From: Phytophthora sp. 'mugwort'
Lineage: Eukaryota; Oomycota; Peronosporomycetes; Peronosporales; Peronosporaceae
Direction of reading: 5' to 3'
DNA: 64,000 nucleotides
NCBI GenBank assembly: GCA_033558025.1
Contig: JAUCEF010000018.1
Coordinates: forward strand, 1,240,001 to 1,304,000
Positions 36,517 through 46,722 of the stretch are shown one piece after another. A model generated the notes under the pieces. That model was not told the origin of the DNA, ran no database searches, and was given only the letters and a program-made list of their open reading frames with translations. Position numbers and translations under genes: made by a program. Numbering within the stretch: the first letter of the stretch is position 1; each line of letters starts with the position of its first letter.

Positions 36517-36870
36517 AAAAGGCTTGGTCACTTGATGGCAAAATGCAAAGTGATTGATTTAGGTCCTTAGTTCGCAAACTCCTTGCTACCTCTAAGCCTA
36601 CAGTTCTACCTACTGGGTACACTCTACTGGATTCTCTACTGGATACTGAGTTACTTCAGCCAATCAGGGAGTGCCACGTAGAGCCCATCATGTACCCACA
36701 ATCTTGTACCCACCCATGGCGTAATCGTCCGTGGCGTAAACACCGTCCCATAAACACCGTGACGTAATCTTCGTCTCGTAATCACAGGATGATTGCGATG
36801 CCACTGAGTGAAGGTCATACCGGTATCCTACCGGTATACAGCAGCTGGTCGAGACGTCTCCTTGACAACA
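36517..36870 (-). repeat. Family B LTR, 354 bp, 3' LTR
   Basis: Minus-strand LTR in the gag-protease frame of the plus-strand copy; leads into RNase H. Confidence 0.93.
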
Positions 36871-37996
36871 CTCCCACTCGACTCGACAGCCTTCAGCGCT
36901 TCGATGCCGAGTTTGCTCCGGAGCACACTGAACTGCGTCGCAGAGATTGGCTTCGTCATGATGTCCGCCAGCATGTCGGTTGTCGAAACATACTGCAGCA
37001 CCACTTGACCGTCTTCCACCTTCTCGCGCACGAAATGGTAGCGAATGTCGATGTGCTTGGTGCGCTTGTGGAATTCGGGATTCTTGGCCAACGCGATGGA
37101 ACCTTGGTTGTCCTCGTAGATCTTGATTGCTTCATCGCTTGTCATCTCGCCGAGCTCGCACAGGAACACCTTGAGCCACACCGCCTCTTGTGTCGCCTCC
37201 GATAGCGCCATGTACTCAGCTTCCGTCGAAGACAGCGCCACTGTCCGCTGCTTCTTGCTCCTCCAGCTGATGCATCCGCCATTCATCATGAACGCGTAGC
37301 CACTTGTACTTCTTCTTGACTCGATGTCTCCAGCCCAGTCGGCATCTGAATAGCCTTGGGGTCCGTCGTCGCAGCTCGCTTGAAACTCGATGCCGTGCGT
37401 CTTCGTGCCTTGAATGTACCTGAAGACCCTCTTGAGCGCCTGCCAGTGTGTCGGACATGGGTCTGCTGCAAACTGGCTGAGAACTCCCACTGCTGCTGCG
37501 AGGTCCGGGCGTGTGCCTACCATGAGATACATGAGGCATCCCACAGCGTTCCGGTATGGCACGTTTACCATGGTCTCGTCGTGCTTGCAGCCGCCCTCGC
37601 ACATGGCCTTGGTCAGCTTGAGGCCCGGATCCTGTGGCGTCTTAACAGGGTTGCTCTTCTCCATGTTGAACTTCTCCAGAATGTCTTTCGCAAACTTGGT
37701 TTGCCGCATCGACACCTTCCCTGTCGTCATATCTTGATCGATTTCCATGCCGAGGAAGTACTTGAGGTGGCCCAGGTCCGTCATCTCGAAACGGTCACTG
37801 AGCGCCTTCTTCGTCGACTTGAGCAGCTTGTCGTTGTTACTTGCGAGGATCAGGTCGTCGACATATAGCGCCACGAAGATCATGTCTTGGTCGTCACGCT
37901 TGAAGTAGATGCAGTGGTCAGACTCGCACTTCTTGAACCCTAGCTTGAGCATGAGGTCGTCGATGGTCTTGTTCCACATCCGCGGCGACTGCTTCA
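36828..37996 (-). pseudogene. Family B1 RT palm-RNase H fragment
   Basis: Open minus-strand frame from RT (QSPRMWNKTIDDLMLKLGFKK, YVDDLILAS) through RNase H to the LTR-encoded stop. It has GCATC uninterrupted where the sister copy at 28730 holds the A element, so it preserves the empty site. Broken at CTTCA (37992-37996) by a plus-strand B LTR; integrase and gag parts are not found in continuation. Confidence 0.9.
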
Positions 37997-38350
37997 TGTT
38001 GTCAAGGAGACGTCTCGACCAGCTGCTGTATACCGGTAGGATACCGGTATGACCTTCACTCAGTGGCATCGCACTCATCATGTGATTACGAGACGAAGAT
38101 TACGTCACGGTGTTTATGGGACGGTGTTTACGCCACGGACGATTACGCCATGGGTGGGTACAAGATTGTGGGTACATGATGGGGTCTACGTGGCACTCCC
38201 TGATTGGCTGAAGTAACTCAGTATCCAGTAGAGAATCCAGTAGAGTGTACCCAGTAGGTAGAACTGTAGGCTTAGAGGTAGCAAGGAGTTTGCGAACTAA
38301 GGACCTGAATCAATCACTTTGCATTTTGCCATCAAGTGACCAAGCCTTTT
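37997..38350 (+). repeat. Family B1 LTR, 354 bp, 5' LTR
   Basis: Plus-strand LTR in the RT fragment; it carries a few private substitutions (for example GGGGTCTACG for GGGCTCTACG). Confidence 0.93.
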
Positions 38351-38354
38351 GGTT

Positions 38355-38996
38355 ATGAGCCCAAGCCCCGTCTTCCCTGACCAAGACCCCGACTACGCCT
38401 TCGCCATGGACGCCACGTCGACTACCGCCCGCATTAACAAGTTCGACGGAACTAACTTCCACACGTGGAAGTTCAAGATGCAGATGGTGCTCGAGGAGCG
38501 CGAACTGTGGGAAGTGACAAGTGGGGAAGTGAAGCTGGAGCACTGCCAGACTGCGGCGGATCAAGCGCTCTTTCGGAAGAAGTCGCGCAAGGCGCTGGCG
38601 ATGATCTGTCTCGCGATGGAGGATTCGCAGCTGCCGCTGGTTCGCTCGGCGAGTGGCGCGCATGATGCATGGTCAAGACTGGAAGGACACTTCGAGAAGA
38701 AGAGTTTGGCCAACAAGCTCTTTCTTCGTCGGCGTTTCTTCACGACGATGATGGACGAAGGTGATGATGTGCTGGAGCACATCAACAAGATCAAGACGCT
38801 GGCGGAGCAGCTCGACGCAGTGGGCGCTCCGGTCAGCGAGGACGACTTGGTGATCACGCTTTTGGGAAGTCTGAGCGAGTCGTACCAGTTCCTGATCACG
38901 GCGTTGGAGTCGAGAGCCGACTCACTGTCGTGGGAACTCGTGACGTCTCGGCTGCTTCATGAGGACATGAAGCGCAAGGAACAAGGTGGCGGTACG
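38355..38996 (+). pseudogene. Family B1 gag N-terminal fragment
   Basis: ATG in the primer site, then about 214 codons of Gag (INKFDGTNFHTWKFKMQMV, LANKLFLRRRFFTTMMDEGDD) up to EQGGGT. Broken at GTACG (38992-38996) by a plus-strand B LTR. The frame continues through that LTR to a stop at about 39179, giving about 274 codons with a 60-residue LTR-derived tail. No CCHC or enzyme domains. Confidence 0.88.
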
Positions 38997-39350
38997 TGTT
39001 GTCAAGGAGACGTCTCGACCAGCTGCTGTATACCGGTAGGATACCGGTATGACCTTCACTCAGTGGCATCGCAATCATCCTGTGATTACGAGACGAAGAT
39101 TACGTCACGGTGTTTATGGGACGGTGTTTACGCCACGGACGATTACGCCATGGGTGGGTACAAGATTGTGGGTACATGATGGGCTCTACGTGGCACTCCC
39201 TGATTGGCTGAAGTAACTCAGTATCCAGTAGAGAATCCAGTAGAGTGTACCCAGTAGGTAGAACTGTAGGCTTAGAGGTAGCAAGGAGTTTGCGAACTAA
39301 GGACCTAAATCAATCACTTTGCATTTTGCCATCAAGTGACCAAGCCTTTT
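38997..39350 (+). repeat. Family B1 LTR, 354 bp, 5' LTR
   Basis: Same orientation as the interrupted host, directly in its Gag frame at GTACG; followed by its own primer site and gag. Confidence 0.93.
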
Positions 39351-39354
39351 GGTT

Positions 39355-40311
39355 ATGAGCCCAAGCCCCGCCTTCTCTGAAGACCCCGACTACGCCTTCG
39401 CCATGGACGCCACGCCGCCTTCTGCCTTCCGCATCAACAAGTTCGACGGAGCTAACTTCCACACGTGGAAGTTCAAGATGCAGATGGTGCTCGAGGAGCG
39501 CGAACTGTGGGAAGTGACAAGTGGGGAAGTGAAGCTGGAGCACTGCCAGACTGCGGCGGATCAAGCGCTCTTTCGGAAGAAGTCGCGCAAGGCGCTGGCG
39601 ATGATCTGTCTCGCGATGGAGGATTCGCAGCTGCCGCTGGTTCGCTCGGCGAGTGGCGCGCATGATGCATGGTCAAGACTGGAAGGACACTTCGAGAAGA
39701 AGAGTTTGGCCAACAAGCTCTTTCTTCGTCGGCGTTTCTTCACGACGATGATGGACGAAGGTGATGATGTGCTGGAGCACATCAACAAGATCAAGACGCT
39801 GGCGGAGCAGCTCGACGCAGTGGGCGCTCCGGTCAGCGAGGACGACTTGGTGATCACGCTTTTGGGAAGTCTGAGCGAGTCGTACCAGTTCCTGATCACG
39901 GCGTTGGAGTCGAGAGCCGACTCACTGTCGTGGGAACTCGTGACGTCTCGGCTGCTGCATGAGGACATGAAGCGCAAGGAACAAGGTGGCGGTACGGACG
40001 GCACCGCGCACGGTCAAGGTCAAGCGTTCATGACAAGCGACAACAAGCGCAAGGGTCGGCAGGCGCAGAAGACTAGTGCCTGTCACTACTGTGGCGAGCA
40101 CGGACATTGGATCGCCAAGTGTCCGGTGCGAATCCGCGAGAACGCGGAGCGGCAGAGGCCGCAACGAGCGAATGTCGCGCAGAGTGAAGATGACTCTGGC
40201 GACTTCCTCTTCTCGGTTGGTGGTAACACGGGTGCCTCCAAGTCGAATGGAGTGTGGCTGGTCGACTCGGGTGCGACGCAGCACATGACGTACTCGAAGG
40301 AGTACATGAAG
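39355..40311 (+). pseudogene. Family B mosaic gag-protease fragment (B2 N-terminus, B1 body)
   Basis: The N-terminus SPSPAFSEDPDYAFAMDATP is the B2 type (compare 50810). The region from the TTMMDEGDD stretch to the CCHC (CHYCGEHGHWIAKC) and protease DSGATQH is B1 type. The switch lies in the identical stretch between about 39460 and 39730, so this is a recombinant Gag. Broken at TGAAG (40307-40311) just after the protease motif by a short-type B LTR. The frame runs on to a stop near 40485 (about 376 codons). Confidence 0.88.
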
Positions 40312-40624
40312 TGTTGTCAAGGAGACGCCTCGAGCAGCTGCTGTATACCGGTAGGATACCGGTATGACCTTCACTCAGTGGCACCTCAATCACTCCGGCG
40401 ATTACGGGACGATGATTACGATGCACGTGGGTACAAGATTGTGGGTACAAGATGGGCATCGACGTGGCGCTCTGCGATTGGCTGAAGTAACTCAGTATCC
40501 AGTAGAGAATCCAGTAGAGTGTACCCAGTAGGTAGAACTGTAGGCTTAGAGGTAGCAAGGAGTTTGCGAACTAAGGACCTAAATCAATCACTTTGCATTT
40601 TGCCATCAAGTGACCAAGCCTTTT
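40312..40624 (+). repeat. Family B2 LTR, short type, 313 bp, 5' LTR
   Basis: Same ends as the long B LTR, but the middle block with the repeated GGTGTTTA motifs is replaced by a shorter, diverged block (GGCGATTACGGGACGATGATTACG). Same type as the LTRs at 46410 and 50815. Confidence 0.93.
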
Positions 40625-40628
40625 GGTT

Positions 40629-41935
40629 ATGAGCCCAAGCCCCGCCTTCTCTGAAGACCCCGACTACGCCTTCGCCATGGACGCCACGCCGCCTTCTGCC
40701 TTCCGCATCAACAAGTTCGACGGAGCTAACTTCCACACGTGGAAGTTCAAGATGCAGATGGTGCTCGAGGAGCGCGAACTGTGGGAAGTGACAAGTGGGG
40801 AAGTGAAGCTGGAGCACTGCCAGACTGCGGCGGATCAAGCGCTCTTTCGGAAGAAGTCGCGCAAGGCGCTGGCGATAATCTGTCTCGCGATGGAGGATTC
40901 GCAGCTGCCGCTGGTTCGCTCGGCGAGTGGCGCGCATGATGCATGGTCAAGATTGGAAGGACACTTCGAGAAGAAGAGTTTGGCCAACAAGCTCTTTCTT
41001 CGTCGACGTTTCTTCACGCTCATGATGGAGGAAGGTGATGATGTGCTTCAACACATCAACAAGCTCAAGACTCTGGCGGAACAGCTCGACGCGGTCGGCG
41101 CTCCGGTCAGCGAGGACGACTTGGTGATCACGCTTCTCGGGAGCCTGAGCGAGTCGTATCAGTTCCTGATCACGGCGTTGGAGTCAAGATCCGACACGCT
41201 GACGTGGGAGCTGGTGACGTCTCGGCTGCTACATGAAGACATGAAGCGCAAGGAGCAGGGTGGCGATGGAGATGGCGCCGCGCCTGGCCAGGCGTTCATG
41301 ATGAGGGACAACAAGCATAAGGGCCGACCGTCGAAGAAGAACGGTGCGTGCCACAACTGCGGCAAGCATGGACATTGGATCGCGGAGTGTCCCTCGCGGA
41401 TCCATGACAACACGGAACGGCAGCGCTCGCAGCGTGCCAACGTCGCGCGTGAGGACGACTCCGGCGACTATCTCTTCTTCGTCGACGGCGATGGCGATGC
41501 GGCCATGGCAGCGTCGGCGAGTGGCACATGGCTGGTCGACTCGGGTGCGACGCAGCACATGGCGCACTCCAAGAAGTTCATGAGAAACTACAAGGCTTTC
41601 ACTCCGGTCGACGTGCGTCTCGCAGACGACGGTGTGGTTCAAGCGATCGGCAGCGGCGACATTGTGATGGAGATGAAGACGCCTCGTGGTATCAAGAAGG
41701 GTGTGCTCACGAACGTGTGGCACATTCCCAAGCTAACGCGCAACCTCTTCTCGATCGGGCGCTTCACCAAGGACGTCGGATCAGTGACCTTCGACAGCGA
41801 CGGATGCTTCATCGCGCTGAAGGGGATGAAGTGCACGATAGGTGCGCGTGACGGCAAGCTGTTCAAGCTGTGCATGACGCCCGTGCGCCTGGACGAAGCG
41901 AATTCGGCGAGTCCGAACGGGAGCCAAGGGGACAC
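40629..41935 (+). pseudogene. Family B2 gag-protease fragment
   Basis: B2-type Gag with MMRDNKHKGRPSKKN, CCHC (CHNCGKHGHWIAEC), protease DSGATQH and following sequence to GSQGDT. Interrupted at GACAC (41931-41935) by a minus-strand long B LTR. About 441 codons are open from the primer-site ATG to the stop in the LTR. Closely matches the intact B2 copy at 46680-50810, with few substitutions (ANVARED for ANVALED). Confidence 0.9.
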
Positions 41936-42289
41936 AAAAGGCTTGGTCACTTGATGGCAAAATGCAAAGTGATTGATTTAGGTCCTTAGTTCGCAAACTC
42001 CTTGCTACCTCTAAGCCTACAGTTCTACCTACTGGGTACACTCTACTGGATTCTCTACTGGATACTGAGTTACTTCAGCCAATCAGGGAGTGCCACGTAG
42101 AGCCCATCATGTACCCACAATCTTGTACCCACCCATGGCGTAATCGTCCGTGGCGTAAACACCGTCCCATAAACACCGTGACGTAATCTTCGTCTCGTAA
42201 TCACAGGATGATTACGATGCCACTGAGTGAAGGTCATACCGGTATCCTACCGGTATACAGCAGCTGGTCGAGACGTCTCCTTGACAACA
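41936..42289 (-). repeat. Family B1 LTR, 354 bp, 3' LTR of the outer B1 of the doll
   Basis: Minus-strand LTR inserted in the B2 frame at GACAC. It is the left end of the B1 copy whose right end is at 56251. One base differs from sister LTRs (GATTACGATG for GATTGCGATG near 42210). Confidence 0.93.
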
Positions 42290-44469
42290 CTCCCACTCGA
42301 CTCGACAGCCTTCAGCGCTTCGATGCCGAGTTTGCTCCGGAGCACACTGAACTGCGTCGCAGAGATTGGCTTCGTCATGATGTCCGCCAGCATGTCGGTT
42401 GTCGAAACATACTGCAGCACCACTTGACCGTCTTCCACCTTCTCGCGCACGAAATGGTAGCGAATGTCGATGTGCTTGGTGCGCTTGTGGAATTCGGGAT
42501 TCTTGGCCAACGCGATGGAACCTTGGTTGTCCTCGTAGATCTTGATTGCTTCATCGCTTGTCATCTCGCCGAGCTCGCACAGGAACACCTTGAGCCACAC
42601 CGCCTCTTGTGTCGCCTCCGATAGCGCCATGTACTCAGCTTCCGTCGAAGACAGCGCCACTGTCCGCTGCTTCTTGCTCCTCCAGCTGATGCATCCGCCA
42701 TTCATCATGAACACGTAGCCACTTGTACTTCTTCTTGACTCGATGTCTCCAGCCCAGTCGGCATCTGAATAGCCTTGGGGTCCGTCGTCGCAGCTCGCTT
42801 GAAACTCGATGCCGTGCGTCTTCGTGCCTTGAATGTACCTGAAGACCCTCTTGAGCGCCTGCCAGTGTGTCGGACATGGGTCTGCTGCAAACTGGCTGAG
42901 AACTCCCACTGCTGCTGCGAGGTCCGGGCGTGTGCCTACCATGAGATACATGAGGCATCCCACAGCGTTCCGGTATGGCACGTTTACCATGGTCTCGTCG
43001 TGCTTGCAGCCGCCCTCGCACATGGCCTTGGTCAGCTTGAGGCCCGGATCCTGTGGCGTCTTAACAGGGTTGCTCTTCTCCATGTTGAACTTCTCCAGAA
43101 TGTCTTTCGCAAACTTGGTTTGCCGCATCGACACCTTCCCTGTCGTCATATCTTGATCGATTTCCATGCCGAGGAAGTACTTGAGGTGGCCCAGGTCCGT
43201 CATCTCGAAACGGTCACTGAGCGCCTTCTTCGTCGACTTGAGCAGCTTGTCGTTGTTACTTGCGAGGATCAGGTCGTCGACATATAGCGCCACGAAGATC
43301 ATGTCTTGGTCGTCACGCTTGAAGTAGATGCAGTGGTCAGACTCGCACTTCTTGAACCCTAGCTTGAGCATGAGGTCGTCGATGGTCTTGTTCCACATCC
43401 GCGGCGACTGCTTCAAACCGTAAAGAGACCGCTTGAGCTGACAGACATAGTCCGGGTGCTTTTCATCGATGTAGCCGTCCGGCTGTGCCATGTAGATGTC
43501 TTCGTCTAACAAACCGTTCAGGAAAGCTGTCTTGACATCCATCTGGTGCACCATGAGATTGTACTTGGCCGCCAGACTGAGCAGGATCCTGATCGACGTG
43601 AACTTGGCCACTGGCGCGAAAGTCTCGTCGTAGTCGATGCCGTACTTCTGCGAAAATCCCTTGGCCACCAGTCGCGCCTTGAACCGTTCGATCTCTCCAG
43701 CCTGGTTCTCCTTCACACGGAACACCCATCGGTTGCCGATTGCCTTGCGTCCTTTTGGCAGCGGCACGAGGATCCACGTCTCGTTCTTGCGGAGCGACTC
43801 GACCTCCGAGTCACACGCCTCCTTCCACTTGACTGCGTCGCTGGATTCCATCGCCGACTTGAACGTGGTCGGCATTTCTCCCACTGAATTCACGACGTAT
43901 GCAGCTTCGAAGTCTTGACTTTCTTGAGCCGCAGCCGACATCTCGTCCAGAGTCAGGTGTCGACTCTGCCGCTTGGCACTTGGAACTTCCACAGCTTCTT
44001 CCAGCGACTGCGTCCGCGGGTGTCGCTTGCTGCCTGGTTCAAAACCTTCGTCCCGCGCTGCTTCTTCGTCTTCTTCTTCTTTGTCGTCTTCATCCGACTG
44101 CAACGAATCTTGATCCGTCGTCTCTTCATCTTGAATGACCACCACCTCCCTCTGATGGTAGTCACGTCTCCCACTGTCGAAGACGTCTTCCATAAACTGC
44201 GCGTCGCGGCTCACCAGCACGCGACCGCTCTTGGTCTCTTCGAAACGGTACGCTTTCTCATGCTCCGAGTATCCCAGGAACCGACAGCGCACCGACCGAG
44301 CGTCAAACTTGGTGCGCTTCTCCTTCGGCACGTGCACGTACGCGTGGCAACCGAACACCTTGAGGTTCGCTAGCAGCGGTTTCTTGCCTGTCCAAACCTG
44401 GTGCGGCGACTTGTCGTGGTTGATGGCACGCGTCGGACACCGATTACGGAGGAACGTAGCTGTCACGAC
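42247..44469 (-). pseudogene. Outer B1 copy, 3' part (integrase C-terminus, linker, RT, RNase H)
   Basis: Open frame from just after the integrase GEAVV stretch (TATFLRNRCPT) through the integrase C-terminal region, acidic linker, RT (LYVDDLILAS) and RNase H to the LTR-encoded stop. It is separated from its 5' part (53987-55893) by the nested B1 copy 44470-53986, with the duplication ACGAC (44465-44469 and 53987-53991). Joining across the duplication keeps the frame, so this copy looked intact before the insertion. Confidence 0.92.
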
Positions 44470-44823
44470 AAAAGGCTTGGTCACTTGATGGCAAAATGCA
44501 AAGTGATTGATTTAGGTCCTTAGTTCGCAAACTCCTTGCTACCTCTAAGCCTACAGTTCTACCTACTGGGTACACTCTACTGGATTCTCTACTGGATACT
44601 GAGTTACTTCAGCCAATCAGGGAGTGCCACGTAGAGCCCATCATGTACCCACAATCTTGTACCCACCCATGGCGTAATCGTCCGTGGCGTAAACACCGTC
44701 CCATAAACACCGTGACGTAATCTTCGTCTCGTAATCACAGGATGATTGCGATGCCACTGAGTGAAGGTCATACCGGTATCCTACCGGTATACAGCAGCTG
44801 GTCGAGACGTCTCCTTGACAACA
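44470..44823 (-). repeat. 3' LTR of the middle B1 element, 354 bp
   Basis: Begins AAAAGGCTTGG after ACGAC and ends CTTGACAACA. By eye it matches the 5' LTR at 53633. Confidence 0.94.
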
Positions 44824-46409
44824 CTCCCACTCGACTCGACAGCCTTCAGCGCTTCGATGCCGAGTTTGCTCCGGAGCACACTGAACTGCGTCGCAGAGAT
44901 TGGCTTCGTCATGATGTCCGCCAGCATGTCGGTTGTCGAAACATACTGCAGCACCACTTGACCGTCTTCCACCTTCTCGCGCACGAAATGGTAGCGAATG
45001 TCGATGTGCTTGGTGCGCTTGTGGAATTCGGGATTCTTGGCCAACGCGATGGAACCTTGGTTGTCCTCGTAGATCTTGATTGCTTCATCGCTTGTCATCT
45101 CGCCGAGCTCGCACAGGAACACCTTGAGCCACACCGCCTCTTGTGTCGCCTCCGATAGCGCCATGTACTCAGCTTCCGTCGAAGACAGCGCCACTGTCCG
45201 CTGCTTCTTGCTCCTCCAGCTGATGCATCCGCCATTCATCATGAACGCGTAGCCACTTGTACTTCTTCTTGACTCGATGTCTCCAGCCCAGTCGGCATCT
45301 GAATAGCCTTGGGGTCCGTCGTCGCAGCTCGCTTGAAACTCGATGCCGTGCGTCTTCGTGCCTTGAATGTACCTGAAGACCCTCTTGAGCGCCTGCCAGT
45401 GTGTCGGACATGGGTCTGCTGCAAACTGGCTGAGAACTCCCACTGCTGCTGCGAGGTCCGGGCGTGTGCCTACCATGAGATACATGAGGCATCCCACAGC
45501 GTTCCGGTATGGCACGTTTACCATGGTCTCGTCGTGCTTGCAGCCGCCCTCGCACATGGCCTTGGTCAGCTTGAGGCCCGGATCCTGTGGCGTCTTAACA
45601 GGGTTGCTCTTCTCCATGTTGAACTTCTCCAGAATGTCTTTCGCAAACTTGGTTTGCCGCATCGACACCTTCCCTGTCGTCATATCTTGATCGATTTCCA
45701 TGCCGAGGAAGTACTTGAGGTGGCCCAGGTCCGTCATCTCGAAACGGTCACTGAGCGCCTTCTTCGTCGACTTGAGCAGCTTGTCGTTGTTACTTGCGAG
45801 GATCAGGTCGTCGACATATAGCGCCACGAAGATCATGTCTTGGTCGTCACGCTTGAAGTAGATGCAGTGGTCAGACTCGCACTTCTTGAACCCTAGCTTG
45901 AGCATGAGGTCGTCGATGGTCTTGTTCCACATCCGCGGCGACTGCTTCAAACCGTAAAGAGACCGCTTGAGCTGACAGACATAGTCCGGGTGCTTTTCAT
46001 CGATGTAGCCGTCCGGCTGTGCCATGTAGATGTCTTCGTCTAACAAACCGTTCAGGAAAGCTGTCTTGACATCCATCTGGTGCACCATGAGATTGTACTT
46101 GGCCGCCAGACTGAGCAGGATCCTGATCGACGTGAACTTGGCCACTGGCGCGAAAGTCTCGTCGTAGTCGATGCCGTACTTCTGCGAAAATCCCTTGGCC
46201 ACCAGGCGCGCCTTGAACCGTTCGATCTCTCCAGCCTGGTTCTCCTTCACACGGAACACCCATCGGTTGCCGATTGCCTTGCGTCCTTTTGGCAGCGGCA
46301 CGAGGATCCACGTCTCGTTCTTGCGGAGCGACTCGACCTCCGAGTCACACGCCTCCTTCCACTTGACTGCGTCGCTGGATTCCATCGCCGACTTGAACGT
46401 GGTCGGCAT
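44781..46409 (-). pseudogene. Middle B1 copy, 3' part (RT and RNase H)
   Basis: Frame from TTFKSAMESSD, where the copy is cut at GGCAT (46405-46409), through RT (LVAKGFSQKYGIDYDETFAPVAK, LYVDDLILAS) and RNase H to the LTR-encoded stop. Continues upstream at 51128-53628. No stop codon of its own apart from the terminal one. Confidence 0.92.
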
Positions 46410-46722
46410 AAAAGGCTTGGTCACTTGATGGCAAAATGCAAAGTGATTGATTTAGGTCCTTAGTTCGCAAACTCCTTGCTACCTCTAAGCCTACAGTTCT
46501 ACCTACTGGGTACACTCTACTGGATTCTCTACTGGATACTGAGTTACTTCAGCCAATCGCAGAGCGCCACGTCGATGCCCATCTTGTACCCACAATCTTG
46601 TACCCACGTGCATCGTAATCATCGTCCCGTAATCGCCGGAGTGATTGAGGTGCCACTGAGTGAAGGTCATACCGGTATCCTACCGGTATACAGCAGCTGC
46701 TCGAGGCGTCTCCTTGACAACA
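46410..46722 (-). repeat. 3' LTR of the intact B2 element, 313 bp
   Basis: Short-type LTR; encodes the last 13 residues (VVKETPRAAAVYR) and the stop codon of the B2 frame on the minus strand. Confidence 0.95.

Noticed and set aside
37992..40311. CTTCA (37992-37996) and TGAAG (40307-40311) as a third inverted target pair
   Set aside because: The flanks are different parts of B (RT versus protease), so they are not two halves of one site; the complementary five bases are coincidence.
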